Source: Pseudoalteromonas viridis (GTDB taxonomy: Bacteria; Pseudomonadota; Gammaproteobacteria; Enterobacterales; Alteromonadaceae). From it: 64,000 nt of DNA. Position numbers and translations under genes: made by a program. The stretch lies in the NCBI RefSeq assembly GCF_017742995.1, contig NZ_CP072425.1:2232001-2296000 (forward strand), given 5' to 3'. The notes below the pieces were generated by a model. That model worked only from the letters and a program-made list of their open reading frames with translations. It was not told where the DNA came from and did no database searches. This document shows positions 19,604-30,484 of this stretch, one piece after another (within the stretch, counting starts at the first letter, position 1; every line of letters begins with the position of its first letter).

Positions 19604-20044
19604 TCACAGCAGCGCGATTAAATAGCGCAGCCGTGGCTGTAAATCACCGTAAATATCCGGGTCGGTATTAAATTCGTCCAGCCTGTTCGAGATAAAAAGC
19701 AACGCCTCTCTACTTTGATGTAAGAGTTCTATGGTGTTGACGGTATCGTCACTTAGCTTGCCTTCTAATAAGGTCAGAAAACAATCGGCTATTGCCGGTT
19801 TATCGAATGCGTCGTGCCTGCACGTGACGATAAAGCGAATAAAATAGGGCAAACAGGCCATCAGTAAATTGGCCGGCATAAACCTGAGTTCATCTGCACG
19901 CTCAATAAAATTGATTTGAAAGCGCTTTAGTATCTCTTGCTCTGACTGATTAAAAAACACCGATTTGGCATAGATTAAATCAGGATCGGCTTCACTTTGC
20001 GCAATTGCCTCATCCCACTGGTTTTCAGTTATATTGACTGACAT
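19604..20044 (-). CDS. Unknown cytosolic protein, 146 residues
   Basis: Not recognised. The protein (MSVNITENQWDEAIAQSEAD...) is acidic, predicted mostly alpha-helical, with no signal peptide or membrane segment. It has Cys residues in MACLPYF, VTCRHD and ADCFLTLLEG. It is convergent with rlmM and separated from the kinase-like gene by about 250 bp in which no feature is evident. Composition is like its neighbours. Probably a real gene because of its length and regular amino-acid composition, but it might be lineage-specific. Confidence 0.6.
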   Translation of the reverse strand: MSVNITENQWDEAIAQSEADPDLIYAKSVFFNQSEQEILKRFQINFIERADELRFMPANLLMACLPYFIRFIVTCRHDAFDKPAIADCFLTLLEGKLSDDTVNTIELLHQSREALLFISNRLDEFNTDPDIYGDLQPRLRYLIALL

Positions 20045-20298
20045 GTTGTATTAGTCCTGACCGGATACGCAGGCCCACTATGGGCGGCCTATAAGTTTGT
20101 TTCTATATTAGTTCCGCATTGAGTCGTATCCAATACCTTTTATTAAACCTGACATGATAAATCTACAGGCATTGAGTAAGTTAAAGGTGATAACCTAAAA
20201 AACCAGCCCTGTCGATATCAGCTTGGACAAGGGTTGACCGGATGGCGCACAGTCTTGATACTGGCTACTCGGTCAAATTAAGAAACAAGGAAAGATCA

Positions 20299-20811
20299 AT
20301 GGCATCACGGGGCACACTCTATTATTTATGCGACAAGATGGGCGCGGGTAAATCCACCCTGTCGCGCAAGCTGGCTCAGGATCATCAGGCGGTGGTGCTG
20401 TCAGAGGATGACTGGCTGGCGGCGCATTACCCGGGCCAAATCCAAACTTTTGATGATTACATCGAGAAGTCCCGGTTAATCAAACCTTTTATTAAAGCGC
20501 ATGTGCAAAGCCTGTTGCGGCTGGGGCTGAATGTGGTGATGGATTTTCCGGCTAACACCCGCCGACAGCGTACCTGGTTTGTTGAACTGAGTGAAGCGGT
20601 ACAAGCCGCGCATCAGCTCTATTATTTGGATGTCAGTGATGAGCAATGCCTTTCCCAGCTGGCAAAGCGCCGCGTTGAACAGCCAGCGCGAGCCCACTTT
20701 GATAACGACGCGGTGTTCTATCAGGTGAGCCAGTATTTTGAGGCACCTGAGGAAAATGAAAACCTGACTTTAGTGCAGGTAACGGGCATCAGCGGCTCAG
20801 GCGTTCTGTGA
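20299..20811 (+). CDS. P-loop ATPase/kinase-like protein (AAA_33 type)
   Basis: 170 residues from ATG at 20299, which has AAGGAA six bases upstream; a longer frame from 20242 lacks a site. A Walker A motif is visible at KMGAGKST near residue 17, followed by [26 protein letters not shown] and a C-terminal [17 protein letters not shown], the pattern of small kinases and zeta-toxin-like P-loop phosphotransferases. Substrate unknown. The last 15 bases overlap the 3' end of the convergent hybrid kinase gene. Confidence 0.8.
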   Translation: MASRGTLYYLCDKMGAGKSTLSRKLAQDHQAVVLSEDDWLAAHYPGQIQTFDDYIEKSRLIKPFIKAHVQSLLRLGLNVVMDFPANTRRQRTWFVELSEAVQAAHQLYYLDVSDEQCLSQLAKRRVEQPARAHFDNDAVFYQVSQYFEAPEENENLTLVQVTGISGSGVL

Positions 20812-23800
20812 GGATGCCAGCTGTTGCTTAAGCATTGTCAAAGTCTCACCTGCGCCATCAAAATCAAAATCCTCAATCTGGTTAAAGAGTTGCTCAGCGA
20901 GGGGCTGCTGGGGTGTGCCGCTTAGCGCCTCCAGTAATGTATCAGCCTGATCACTGGCATCCATATCTGAATCACTGATCAGGACTTTGAGCTGTGCAAG
21001 TAGGGCCGTTATATCAATGTCCTTATGTGCGCTTGCTGAGTGGGTTGTTTCGTCGCTATGCTCAATGGTTTGCTGTTCATTCAGTGCCTGCGAAATTGCA
21101 TCAATCAGCGCGTTCAGGCTGGTTAGCAACTCGTCCATTATGGCCTGTATCGGTGCATTGTTGGCACAGGCTGTTTCTAATTCACCAGCCAGTTGGGCCA
21201 CCAAAACAGCCCCGATATTACCGGCGCTGCCTTTGAGTGTATGGGCGCACCGCATTGGGCCCTGTGGATCTGTGTCGGTATGTGTCTGGGCCTCGGCAAA
21301 AGCCTGTTCAAATTGTGCCTGTTTTTCACAAAATCGCCCCAGCAGCTTTTTGTACAGGCCAGTATCGCCTTCGCTGATGGCGAGTCCCGCCTGGGTATCC
21401 AGCCCGGCTATTGCAGCTAAGTCCTCTGATGTATCCGTTGATGCTGGCAATGGCCGTTCGCTGGTGGTGGAACTATGCGCTGGTTGCGCCGGGGTGATCC
21501 AGCGGGCGAGCGTAGCAAACATTTTGCGCGGGTTCAGGGGTTTTTCAATAATGTCATTCATGCCACACGCCAGCGCTTTTTGACGATTATCCAGCATCAC
21601 ACTGGCGGTCATGGCGATGACCGGCAGGTCCTGCCACCTGGGTTGCTGGCGGATAGCTTCGGTTGCGCTGTAACCGTCCATCACCGGCATCTGGCAGTCC
21701 ATCAGTACGCCATCGTAGTGGCGCTGCTGCAGCATCTCCAGTGCCTGTTGGCCGTGCTCAGCTACATCAACCTCAATGCCATTTTTTTCTAACAAGGCAA
21801 TGGCCAGCTCCTGGTTCAGGTCATTGTCCTCAACCAGTAGCAAATGCGCACCGGCGACCGCGTGAGATGGTTCCTCGGTATTCGTCTCGCTGTGTTCAGC
21901 GATATTTGGGTCGCCAAACAGGCTAAGCAGGCAGGCAGCAAGTGGCTTGGGGAAAACCGGTTTACTAAGGGTATAGCTGACATCGGCTTCTGCGCTGTCG
22001 CCGTTATGGTTTAGCAGCACGACGGGCAGCGTTGCACGCAGTGAGTCGGGTAAGATAGTCAGGCAGCGACTGTCTGCCAGAATACACTGGGCACTTTTGA
22101 TTTCTGGCGCATCCAGGTCAAAGGCGTCCCGGCCGATGACCTCGGCGCTGACTCCAAAAACATGCAGGTAGCGTTTGAGCGTGCTTGCGGCATACTGGTT
22201 GTCATCGAGGATCACCGCATGTTGCACGGATAGTTCAGGTAAACGGGTATCGCTGTTGTCACACAATTTCACAACGATATCAAAGGCAAAGGTACTGCCT
22301 TCACCGGCAATACTCTGGCAGCTGATCTGGCCACCCATCAGCTCCACCAGTTTTTTGCAAATGGCCAGTCCCAGCCCGGTACCGCCGTACTTGCGGGTTG
22401 TTGAGGTATCTGCCTGGCTGAAAGATTTAAAGAGCTTTTGTTGCTGCTCCTCGGTCATGCCAATGCCGGTATCTATGACCGCAAATGCCAGTGTCAGCGT
22501 TTCTTTGTCGCCCGCCTGGGGTGACACATCAATGATCACATCGCCGCCCTGGTCGGTAAACTTAATCGCATTACTGCCCAGGTTTAATAACACCTGTGAG
22601 ATCCGTAGCGGATCGCCTGTCAGGCGCGCCGGGATCCCCGGGTCCAGCATCACACACAACTCTATGTCTTTTTCCCGAGCTTTAATGGCGAGCAGGTCAA
22701 TGCTCTGAGCCAGGGTTTCCTCCAGATCAAACTCAATGGCTTCAATATCGAGCCGGCCCGCCTCAATTTTAGAAAAGTCGAGAATGTCGTTGATGATCCC
22801 AAGGAGCGACTCGGCACTGCGATTGATTTTTTCCACATAATTGCGTTGCTGACGGTTCAGGGTGGTTTGCAGGGCCAGATAGCTCATGCCTATGATGGCA
22901 TTCATGGGGGTGCGAATTTCATGAGACATATTGGATAAAAAATCGGACTTGGCCTGGGTGGCACTTTCGGCTTTATCTTTGGCTTTTTGCAGTGCCACTT
23001 GTAGGGCTTTGGCGTCGCTGATATCCATATGAATACCAAACACTTCCTTGCCTCCCGGGCCATGCTTGGCGACCACGCTGCGGCCAATACTGAGGATCCA
23101 TTTCCAGCTGCCATCGGCACACTTCATACGCATTTCATGGCGAAAGGTATCACTGTCACCACGGGCATGGGCCAGTAAGGCATCTTCGGTTGCACTCAAG
23201 TCTTCCGGGTGAATGAGCTGATGCCAGCGGGCAATGCTCGGACCGTATCTTTGTTCCAGCTCGTCGCACTGATAGCCCAGCATTTCTGACCACACGTCGT
23301 TGGTGATCAACCGGCCACTGCTGATATCCCACTCCCAGGTACCGGCATTGGCCCCCGACATCGCCAGCTCCAGCCGTTGCTCTGCCTCTTTGAGTTCACC
23401 ATAAGACAAGGTGTTGGCCAAAGCCACCGCCAAGTGATTGGCAACAACCCGTAAGATTGCTCGCTGAGCCCGGGTCAGCGCGTGCTCATGGTTAAATTGT
23501 AGGGTAAACACGCCCAGTACTTCACCGTCGACCACCAGCGGAGCACAAAAGACACTTTGCGTGGCCGCGCCGTGCAGGTTATCGGCGGCAGCTAATGCCA
23601 ATTTCTGCCAGTCCTGTGGGCAGGCGGCATACACGGGGGTGGCTTCTTTGACACAGTACACATCGGCACCCTGGCTAGTGTTCAGTTTGCTGATCAGCGC
23701 TGCAAACGGCTCGTCATCTTGCACGGCGTAGATGTAGTCTATGTACTGCTGCTCGCGATGATAAATGCCCACCGCACAAAACTCGCAGGGCAGGGTTTGC

Positions 23801-26361
23801 TTTAGGTGCTGATAAATGGTTTCACAAATGACTTTCATGTCATAGGTGGCTGCCACTTCTTTACCTACTTCGCCCAGTACCACCAGCTCCTGAGTACGCT
23901 GCGCGACCTTTTGTTCCAGCTTTAAACTGGCCAGACGCAGCCTGCGCTCTCTGATATGTACTATGGTAACAATCGCAATAATAAGGACCGTGGGTAAGAG
24001 AATTTTAAACCACAGGGTTTCATACCAGGCGGGCAGTGAAATGATCGCCAAGCCAATTGGTGTATCATTCCACACACCATGGTTATTGCTGCCCAATACT
24101 TGCAGTACATACTCGCCCGGTGGCAATGAGCGGTAACTGGCGCGGGGCGTGTCTGTGATTGCACTCCAGTCGGCATCGTGCCCCAGCAACTTGTAGCGAT
24201 AGCGATTATCTTCCGTGGCGTGGTAATCCAGGGCGGCAAAATAGACCGCTAAATTTCTGTCTCTGTGGGTAAACTCAATGCCGTTATCAAGTTTGTCGAT
24301 GCGTACCCCATCGCGCTCAGCATAGGTGAAAACCAGAGGCGGCGCAGAGATATTGACGTAGACCGTCAGAGGATTAAACCCGGTGATGCCATCTATGCTG
24401 CCAAATAGAATTTGTTCGTCATAGGTCACAAAAGAGCGCGCCAGAAAGTGGTTATTCCCCAGTCCGTCGTGGGTGGTAAACTGATGAAAAATACCACTGA
24501 GTGGGTCGAGCTGAAACACACCACCCGAGGTGGCCAGCCACAATAATCCCAGCTCGTCGGCAACGATGGATTTAACGGCAAAATTGGCTTGTGACGTGGT
24601 GTTATTAAACCGCACAAACCGTTTTTCATCCAGTGCATAGCGGGTCACGCCATTATTGCTGGCAAACCAAAGGTGGCGGCCGCTTTGAATACCCTGATTA
24701 ATATGACGGCCATCCAGGCTGGTGGCGGTATTGTCGGGCAGATAGTGCTGTGTTTGGGTTAAATCCGGGCTAAGACGAAACAGACCGTCCCCGTCGCTGC
24801 CTATCCAGACCTGTTTATCACTGTCGATCAGTATAAAAGTCGGATCGGTATTGGGCACGAAGTGCTGAACTTCACCGCTGGGTGGGTGCCAGCGCGTGAC
24901 CCTGCGCTCACCGGCAACGATCAGCCACACCCACCCCTGTGCATCAAAATTGACATAATCGACGGGGGAGCCGTCCCGCACGCCTGCAGGCATAAAAGGC
25001 GTTAAAGTACGGTTTAGCTCATCAACCTTAAACAGCCCAAAATTAGTCCCTGCATAGAGCTGGCCATCGGCATCCCGATTGAGGTGATGCACTCTGAGCC
25101 GGTAGTCACCGGTTAGCTCCTCGGGCGAGGCAAATGGAATAAATTGCCCGTGTCCATCAAAATGCACCAGGCCCCGACCGGTGCCAAGCCACACGCCCCC
25201 TTCAATGGCCCTTGCCATACTCAGCACCTGATTAAATAACCCGGAGAGCTGCTGATCTTCTAAAAAGTGGTGCCAGGCTTTAAAAGCAGGGGGGTGGGGG
25301 AATACTTTAATGACACCGGAATAGCGCGTTGCCGCCCACATCAGCCCGGTCTGATCAATTAATACCTGGCGAACATCGCGGTTTTGCAGTAGTGCCAGTT
25401 TGCCGTCCTGTGCTGTAGGAATAAATTTCTCCTGTAAAGGAGAGAAGCGGTAGATACCGGCAAAGGTCGACAGCAGGATATCACCCTGATGGTGCAGCAG
25501 GCTGGATACACTGGGCAGGCTCTGTTCATTGAGCTGATAGGTATGAAAACGCTGAGTATCCGGATCAAAGCGGCCAAAGCTGGTGCGGGTGGCTACCCAG
25601 AGTCGGCCATCGGCAGCAACGGAGACCTGCCGGACTTCCGGGTGGTCGAGTGACTGTGGCGCAACCTTAAATGCACTGAACTGGCCACTTTGGCGGTCAA
25701 GCCGGTAGAGCCCATCTGAGGTGGCACACCAGATATTACCGGCTTGATCTTCGGCAATACTCCATACCCGGTTGTTGCCCAGGCTGGTTGGGGTATTTGG
25801 GTCATGGGTAAAACGCTCGAATCCGCGACCATCGGCTTTGAGACGATTGAGCCCGCCGCCATTGGTGCCAACCCAAAGGCTGCCATCCTGGCTTTCGAAC
25901 AGCGCCTGCACTTTGTCCGCCCCCAGCGACTGCGGATCTGCCGGGTCATGACGAAAATGCTGAAACCCTTGCTGAGCGCCTAAAAACAGGTTCAGGCCAC
26001 CGCCCCAGGTACCGGCCCACAACCGGCCACGGGTGTCGAATAGCAATACACTGACACTGTCGGCAGACAACGAGTTGGGATCGCCCGGAACGTGTCTGAA
26101 ATTACTAAACTGATAGCCATCGTAACGTTTTATGCCATCGGCGCTGCCAAACCACATAAAGCCCTGCTGATCTTTGCTGACGGCATAGATCTGTGGGGTA
26201 TTCAGGCCGTTATAGGTGGCGATATTTTCAATTTTGAGCGTGGTGGCCAGCACTTTTTGTGTCAATACAGCACATAACAGCCATATCACCGCTAAACTAA
26301 CAGTGAGTGCTAAACCCCGGCGCCGTGGTCGGGTTGTGCATAAGACAGAAATGACTGGCAT
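20797..26361 (-). CDS. Giant hybrid sensor histidine kinase (propeller-Y_Y_Y-GAF-PAS-HisKA-HATPase-REC-Hpt)
   Basis: 1854 residues. N-terminal signal/membrane segment ([17 protein letters not shown]), then about 40-700 of repeated beta-propeller blades (for example [35 protein letters not shown]), a Y_Y_Y domain about 700-780, a membrane helix about 783-803, GAF about 835-985, PAS about 990-1125, HisKA with H1147 ([16 protein letters not shown]), HATPase about 1250-1375 ([27 protein letters not shown]), a weak receiver-like stretch about 1380-1495, a canonical receiver with D1555 ([12 protein letters not shown]), and an Hpt domain with H1707 ([14 protein letters not shown]). This is the periplasmic-sensing layout known from reg_prop kinases of polysaccharide and nutrient sensing. 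Divergent from the double-receiver gene at 26517, 155 bp apart, a likely functional pair. The signal is unknown. Confidence 0.93.
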   Translation of the reverse strand: MPVISVLCTTRPRRRGLALTVSLAVIWLLCAVLTQKVLATTLKIENIATYNGLNTPQIYAVSKDQQGFMWFGSADGIKRYDGYQFSNFRHVPGDPNSLSADSVSVLLFDTRGRLWAGTWGGGLNLFLGAQQGFQHFRHDPADPQSLGADKVQALFESQDGSLWVGTNGGGLNRLKADGRGFERFTHDPNTPTSLGNNRVWSIAEDQAGNIWCATSDGLYRLDRQSGQFSAFKVAPQSLDHPEVRQVSVAADGRLWVATRTSFGRFDPDTQRFHTYQLNEQSLPSVSSLLHHQGDILLSTFAGIYRFSPLQEKFIPTAQDGKLALLQNRDVRQVLIDQTGLMWAATRYSGVIKVFPHPPAFKAWHHFLEDQQLSGLFNQVLSMARAIEGGVWLGTGRGLVHFDGHGQFIPFASPEELTGDYRLRVHHLNRDADGQLYAGTNFGLFKVDELNRTLTPFMPAGVRDGSPVDYVNFDAQGWVWLIVAGERRVTRWHPPSGEVQHFVPNTDPTFILIDSDKQVWIGSDGDGLFRLSPDLTQTQHYLPDNTATSLDGRHINQGIQSGRHLWFASNNGVTRYALDEKRFVRFNNTTSQANFAVKSIVADELGLLWLATSGGVFQLDPLSGIFHQFTTHDGLGNNHFLARSFVTYDEQILFGSIDGITGFNPLTVYVNISAPPLVFTYAERDGVRIDKLDNGIEFTHRDRNLAVYFAALDYHATEDNRYRYKLLGHDADWSAITDTPRASYRSLPPGEYVLQVLGSNNHGVWNDTPIGLAIISLPAWYETLWFKILLPTVLIIAIVTIVHIRERRLRLASLKLEQKVAQRTQELVVLGEVGKEVAATYDMKVICETIYQHLKQTLPCEFCAVGIYHREQQYIDYIYAVQDDEPFAALISKLNTSQGADVYCVKEATPVYAACPQDWQKLALAAADNLHGAATQSVFCAPLVVDGEVLGVFTLQFNHEHALTRAQRAILRVVANHLAVALANTLSYGELKEAEQRLELAMSGANAGTWEWDISSGRLITNDVWSEMLGYQCDELEQRYGPSIARWHQLIHPEDLSATEDALLAHARGDSDTFRHEMRMKCADGSWKWILSIGRSVVAKHGPGGKEVFGIHMDISDAKALQVALQKAKDKAESATQAKSDFLSNMSHEIRTPMNAIIGMSYLALQTTLNRQQRNYVEKINRSAESLLGIINDILDFSKIEAGRLDIEAIEFDLEETLAQSIDLLAIKAREKDIELCVMLDPGIPARLTGDPLRISQVLLNLGSNAIKFTDQGGDVIIDVSPQAGDKETLTLAFAVIDTGIGMTEEQQQKLFKSFSQADTSTTRKYGGTGLGLAICKKLVELMGGQISCQSIAGEGSTFAFDIVVKLCDNSDTRLPELSVQHAVILDDNQYAASTLKRYLHVFGVSAEVIGRDAFDLDAPEIKSAQCILADSRCLTILPDSLRATLPVVLLNHNGDSAEADVSYTLSKPVFPKPLAACLLSLFGDPNIAEHSETNTEEPSHAVAGAHLLLVEDNDLNQELAIALLEKNGIEVDVAEHGQQALEMLQQRHYDGVLMDCQMPVMDGYSATEAIRQQPRWQDLPVIAMTASVMLDNRQKALACGMNDIIEKPLNPRKMFATLARWITPAQPAHSSTTSERPLPASTDTSEDLAAIAGLDTQAGLAISEGDTGLYKKLLGRFCEKQAQFEQAFAEAQTHTDTDPQGPMRCAHTLKGSAGNIGAVLVAQLAGELETACANNAPIQAIMDELLTSLNALIDAISQALNEQQTIEHSDETTHSASAHKDIDITALLAQLKVLISDSDMDASDQADTLLEALSGTPQQPLAEQLFNQIEDFDFDGAGETLTMLKQQLASSQNA

Positions 26362-26516
26362 AACGTTGGCCTGTTGGCGGGTTTATTGATTCGTTGTACA
26401 AAGGTTAGACAGATATTAGAAACCTGTGCACAATAACAGCAAATAAATTTTCCGGCGCTGTAACCCCTTAACTGTGCCAGGCCCGATTTTGGGACGGCTG
26501 GCTTTAGGAGAGAAGA

Positions 26517-28046
26517 ATGGACAATGGCAGTGCAGTAACCACTATGACTATCCTGGTTGTTGAACCGCACGAGACCATACGCTCCATGGTGGCCAATATC
26601 GTCACCGGACTTGGACGAGTTAATGTGTTGCAAAGCCCCAATGGTGCCGACGCCCTCGACAAGCTGCAATATCAGGATATTCATCTGATTATTGCGGACT
26701 GGATGCTGCCCAAGCTGGCGGGGATCGACTTATTAAAAGAAGTGCGAAAGAATCCGCGCACGGCGGCCATCCCGTTTGTGATGACCGCTACGTCGATACA
26801 ACAATCTCAGGTCCTGCAGGCCATTAAATGCGGTGTGTCTGAATATGTGGTTAAGCCGTTTTCCAGCAAAATTATGCTGGAGCGACTGCGCCGTGCGCTC
26901 AACAAACCGGTCAGGCCGTATCACGGCGAATTAGCTGAAGAAGAAGCGGTGGTGGTGCAGCCCATTCAGGTGCTGGTGGTCGATGATGTGGCAGACAACA
27001 TCAAGATCATCGGTGATGTGCTGCGCAAGGAATATAAGGTGAAAGCAGCACTGAGTGGTGCCAAGGCATTGCAGATCTGCGCCGCAGAGCCGCAACCCGA
27101 TCTGGTCCTGCTGGATATCATGATGCCAGGCATGGACGGGCTGGAAGTCTGCCGGCGTCTTAAAGATGACCCCCACACCCAGCATATTACGGTGATTTTT
27201 TTAACCGCGCTGGAGCAAACGGAGCACGTAGTGCGAGGGCTGGAACTTGGGGCGGTTGACTATATAACTAAGCCCGCTAACCCGTCGGTGGTTAAATCGC
27301 GGGTACGCGCGCATTGCCGCAACATTGAATCGAACCGCCTGATGCGTGCGCAGATAGATGCGATGATCGACAATGCCAGATTGCGCGACGAATTTGACAG
27401 CCTTACGCAGACTAACCTGGCAAAACCGGTGTCGGACATTCGCAGTTCAACGGCGCTGCTGGCACGGCATATTAAAGAGCCAGAGCGGGCACGGCGTTAT
27501 CTCAGTTTTATTCAGCACAGCTGTTTACGGCTTCAACATGCCATGGACAGCATGTCGGCCATGGCCAAAATCGAAGCGAATGAGTATCAGCTAAATCCCG
27601 TCAGCCATCCGATACACAAAATCATTGAAGCCGTGCTGGAAGATTTGGCCCCGCTGGTTGAAGCCTCAAAAATCCAGCTGCGCACTGTGGTCTCTAAAGA
27701 TTTACTGTTTTTTGGTGAACCGGCCTTGTGTTACACCTTATTCCACAACCTTATCAGCAATGCGCTGGAAGCGGTTAAGAGCAAGCCCCTGGTGACCATC
27801 AGTGCACAGCCTGCGGAGCAACAGCTGACGGTGATCATTCAAAACCCAGATCCGGTGCCGGACGGTGTCAGAACCCGTTTTTTCGAGAAGTTTGTGACTT
27901 TTGGTAAGCCTGACCGCGCTGGTGTTGGTACTTACACTGCCAAATTGCTCACAGAAGCGCAGCAGGGGCAGATAGATTTTAATACCGACGAGCAGCGCGG
28001 CACTGAGGTCACGGTCAGTCTGCCGTTAGGAGAAAAAGCCAGCTAG
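26517..28046 (+). CDS. Double-receiver protein with HATPase domain and His-less dimerisation region
   Basis: 509 residues. Receiver 1 (about 8-125) has phospho-acceptor D61 (IIADWMLPKLAG), Thr and Lys (VMTATS, VVKPF), but only one acidic residue in the N-terminal pocket (VVEPHE). Receiver 2 (about 145-260) is canonical, D200 in VLLDIMMPGMDG. A dimerisation-like helix pair follows (about 290-355), where the H-box reads LTQTNLAKPVSDIR, so T299 stands where the phospho-His should be. A HATPase fold ends the protein (HNLISNALEAV, then FFEKFVTFGKPDRAGVGTYTAKLL). It therefore cannot autophosphorylate on His in the usual way. AGGAGA precedes the ATG. Divergent from the giant hybrid kinase, which may phosphorylate its receivers. 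Confidence 0.88.
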   Translation: MDNGSAVTTMTILVVEPHETIRSMVANIVTGLGRVNVLQSPNGADALDKLQYQDIHLIIADWMLPKLAGIDLLKEVRKNPRTAAIPFVMTATSIQQSQVLQAIKCGVSEYVVKPFSSKIMLERLRRALNKPVRPYHGELAEEEAVVVQPIQVLVVDDVADNIKIIGDVLRKEYKVKAALSGAKALQICAAEPQPDLVLLDIMMPGMDGLEVCRRLKDDPHTQHITVIFLTALEQTEHVVRGLELGAVDYITKPANPSVVKSRVRAHCRNIESNRLMRAQIDAMIDNARLRDEFDSLTQTNLAKPVSDIRSSTALLARHIKEPERARRYLSFIQHSCLRLQHAMDSMSAMAKIEANEYQLNPVSHPIHKIIEAVLEDLAPLVEASKIQLRTVVSKDLLFFGEPALCYTLFHNLISNALEAVKSKPLVTISAQPAEQQLTVIIQNPDPVPDGVRTRFFEKFVTFGKPDRAGVGTYTAKLLTEAQQGQIDFNTDEQRGTEVTVSLPLGEKAS

Positions 28047-28077
28047 CCTGCCGGGCAACCTTTGTGCCCGGCAGGCT
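28045..28077. terminator. Strong inverted repeat between convergent genes
   Basis: Perfect 12-bp arms AGCCTGCCGGGC/GCCCGGCAGGCT with a nine-base loop, starting inside the TAG stop of the double-receiver gene and ending 11 bp before the cysZ stop. No T-run, so it may block both polymerases or protect 3' ends rather than be a classical terminator. Confidence 0.6.
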
Positions 28078-28088
28078 GGCATCAGCGG

Positions 28089-28817
28089 TTAGCTGCGAAA
28101 TTGCGTGCGGTAATTCTCTACCCACAATTTGGTTGCACCACACACTGCCGCCGGCATCACAATCAGGTTAACAATCGGAATGCTGGTCAGCACCATAACT
28201 GCAAACCCAAAGCCATAGGACAGCCCCTGGTGTGCTTTTAAGGTGTCTTTCATCTCTTTGAAAGAGATTTTGTGGTTATCAAAGGGATAGTCGTTATACT
28301 GCACGCTGTACATCCAGCATGAAAACAACACCCAGAGTATCTGGCCAATGAAAGGCAGCATCCACAGCAGGATGAAAAAGCCAATGGCGCGTGGCAGATA
28401 GTAAACCAGCTTGCTCCATTCGCGGCCCAGCATACGGGGTACATCTTTCACCAAATCGGCAAAGCCATCGTCGTTAATTGGCTGTCCGGTCAGATGCAGT
28501 TCAACTTTTTCAGATAATAAACCATTGAACGGTGCAGCAATAAAGTTTGTGATCACCGTAAACACCATGCTGTAACTGAATAAAATGACTAAGATGGCAA
28601 TGGGCCACATTAACCATTCCAGCCAGCTGAGCCAGTCCGGCAGTAAGCCAGTCAGGTAGGCAAAGCCCTGTGTCAGCCAGTCATACAGGAAAAATAACGA
28701 GCCGCCAAATAGCAACACATTGATAAGCAGTGGAATAAACACAAAGCGTTTTAGTCCTTTCTGGCTTAACAGTGAAAAGCCAGCGACAAAATACTCCATA
28801 CCTTTGGTCAGTTGCAT
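28089..28817 (-). CDS. cysZ: Sulfate transporter CysZ
   Basis: 242 residues. CysZ imports sulfate for cysteine synthesis. The start MQLTKGMEYFVAGFSLLSQK and the segments FVFIPLLINVLLFGGSLFFLYDWL, FSYSMVFTVITNFIAAPFNGLLSEKVE (the family hallmark near residue 90) and FILLWMLPFIGQILWVLFSCWM match the family, with four membrane segments and a long cytosolic loop. Length is like E. coli CysZ (253). No cys operon gene is adjacent. Convergent with the double-receiver gene. Confidence 0.93.
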   Translation of the reverse strand: MQLTKGMEYFVAGFSLLSQKGLKRFVFIPLLINVLLFGGSLFFLYDWLTQGFAYLTGLLPDWLSWLEWLMWPIAILVILFSYSMVFTVITNFIAAPFNGLLSEKVELHLTGQPINDDGFADLVKDVPRMLGREWSKLVYYLPRAIGFFILLWMLPFIGQILWVLFSCWMYSVQYNDYPFDNHKISFKEMKDTLKAHQGLSYGFGFAVMVLTSIPIVNLIVMPAAVCGATKLWVENYRTQFRS

Positions 28818-29070
28818 TGAAATACCTCTGTACTGAAAGTTCTGTCCTCATTATAAAACTGCGCAACACAAAAAGGGCAGCCTAATCAGTAACAAATTGT
28901 ACATACCATGCCATCTTATTGTGTTTTCGACGGTTTCTTAACGGGCGGGCATATCACACCAGTCATGGTCTAAAGCAAGGGAAAATTAATTTTCAGATTA
29001 TTGCACTTTGCTGGTTGAAACCACACCAGCTTGCCTATACATTGAAAATATCGGCTTTGGGAGTTTGTTC

Positions 29071-29355
29071 ATGCAATCGCGTTACTGGGTTTTAGTATTG
29101 TGCCTGATGGTGTCACTGACAGTGAACGCCAGCGGCGGCAATGTGTCAGTACATACCGCGCAATTGAGCCAATTTCTGACTGACAACGATGACGATGATA
29201 ACGGTAAACTCGACAGCGATCCGGTCATTGTTTTATACCGTGTGCACGATGAAGCCACAGCGCTGCCATTGTGTTTGCGCACCGAAGCTTGCACCCATTA
29301 TCCCACACTTACCTATTACCAGCAGGGGATCCGTGCCCCGCCAGCTTTGTCTTAA
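29071..29355 (+). CDS. Small exported protein with Asp-rich calcium-loop-like motif
   Basis: 94 residues from ATG at 29071, preceded by GGGAG seven bases upstream. Not a recognised family. Signal peptide is clear (YWVLVLCLMVSLTVNASGG). The mature part has TDNDDDDNGKLDSD, which resembles Asp-rich calcium-binding loops (D-x-D-x-D-x-G with a later acidic residue), and two Cys (LPLCLRTEACTHY) that could form a disulfide. It lies alone between cysZ and a CBS-like gene. Probably a periplasmic or secreted protein. Confidence 0.55.
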   Translation: MQSRYWVLVLCLMVSLTVNASGGNVSVHTAQLSQFLTDNDDDDNGKLDSDPVIVLYRVHDEATALPLCLRTEACTHYPTLTYYQQGIRAPPALS

Positions 29356-29486
29356 GTCCACTTTAAAACCTTGATAGTTATTTTTGTGCGCCTGTCATTT
29401 TAAGGCGGCGCGCGTTGTGTGCTTAAAGTCATGGCGAGTCTTGATACAGGCTAACCACTGACGCGACTCTGAAGTAGAGGTGCAAT

Positions 29487-30089
29487 ATGAATACGTTTAA
29501 CCGACTGAATACGCTGGATGTAACCACCGAGCTGGCCGTGCAAGCCAATCCCTTGTCTGTAACTGGTGATAACGACGGGCTTGATCGCCTGACGGTTTCG
29601 GCACAAAAGTATATGCATAATCTGGATGGTCAGACAGCCATTTACCTGGACCCGGACACCAACATTGACGACGCCACGCTGGTGCTTAATAAAACCCATG
29701 TAGCGTCCATGTTTGTAGCACAAAAAGGGCAGTTACAGGGGATCATCTCTCAGGCTCGGCTTGGCAGCCGACATATATTAAAAGAAGCACAGTTACGCGG
29801 ATGTCAGCGTAATGAGCTGGTGGTGAGCGATGTGATGTTGCCGTTGCAAACCCTCAAGCAGGTTAATCTGAACAAATTACGAGATGCCAGCGCCGGGGAT
29901 GTGCTGGTGACCATGGAATCGCATGGTCTGGATTACCTGCTGGTGACTGAACCAGAGACCAACCAGATCTGCGGGTATTTTGATTTGGTCGAGCTGATTA
30001 AAGTAGGTGGTCGTCCGGTGAATCAGCTGCGCCCCGCCGAGCATTTTAACGACATTGTGGTGTCTGTGCTGCACCACGCAGAGCGCTGA
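29487..30089 (+). CDS. CBS-domain-like protein, 200 residues
   Basis: Tentative. The layout fits a pair of CBS motifs: about 50-100 (AIYLDPDTNIDDATLVLNKT, then FVAQKGQLQGIISQARL) and about 115-180 (ELVVSDVMLP, DYLLVTEPETNQICGYFDLV). CBS pairs bind adenosyl nucleotides and regulate partner proteins. No catalytic or DNA-binding domain is attached and no membrane segment is seen, so it may be a stand-alone regulator. It is followed by a clear terminator and has its own ribosome-binding site (AGAGGTGCAAT before the ATG). Confidence 0.65.
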   Translation: MNTFNRLNTLDVTTELAVQANPLSVTGDNDGLDRLTVSAQKYMHNLDGQTAIYLDPDTNIDDATLVLNKTHVASMFVAQKGQLQGIISQARLGSRHILKEAQLRGCQRNELVVSDVMLPLQTLKQVNLNKLRDASAGDVLVTMESHGLDYLLVTEPETNQICGYFDLVELIKVGGRPVNQLRPAEHFNDIVVSVLHHAER

Positions 30090-30148
30090 TACCCATTGGC
30101 AGCGCACTGCCCAACCGATTTATTTCCTAAAGTTAATGTAAATTAACG

Positions 30149-30176
30149 CCAAGGCACCTGAGGGTGCCTTTTTTAT
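30149..30176 (+). terminator. Rho-independent terminator after the CBS-like gene
   Basis: Stem AAGGCACC/GGGTGCCTT with a short TGA loop, followed by TTTTTT. Confidence 0.88.
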
Positions 30177-30187
30177 AGCAAGCTCTG

Positions 30188-30484
30188 TTACTTAGGAAAT
30201 TTTACGCCATGGCGCTTGGCATACCAGTAGCACAAGGGCAGCTCAATCAGGGTAAAGGTTATGACCGTAAACCAGGCCCAGTTAACCTCAAACAAGAGCA
30301 AAGAAAAAGCCAATCCAGAACCATAATAGACCGAACCGACTATTGCGAGTGACACCAAAGTGGCGATCAGATCCTGAATGGACACCTTTTTCAGGTCACT
30401 GCCAGCGTAACGCGGGTAAATGACAAAATAGGCCAAACACAAAATAATGACGTTGAGCAGGATAACCTGAAGTTCAATGGACAT
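30188..30484 (-). CDS. Small inner-membrane protein, 98 residues
   Basis: Not a recognised named family. Three hydrophobic segments (VILLNVIILCLAYFVIYP, IATLVSLAIVGSVYYGSGLAF, AWFTVITFTLIELPLCYW) and a basic end (YAKRHGVKFPK). The gene is convergent with the CBS-like gene across the terminator at 30149-30176, which may serve both. The distance to the next gene, a methyltransferase on the other strand, is about 130 bp. Confidence 0.65.
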   Translation of the reverse strand: MSIELQVILLNVIILCLAYFVIYPRYAGSDLKKVSIQDLIATLVSLAIVGSVYYGSGLAFSLLLFEVNWAWFTVITFTLIELPLCYWYAKRHGVKFPK

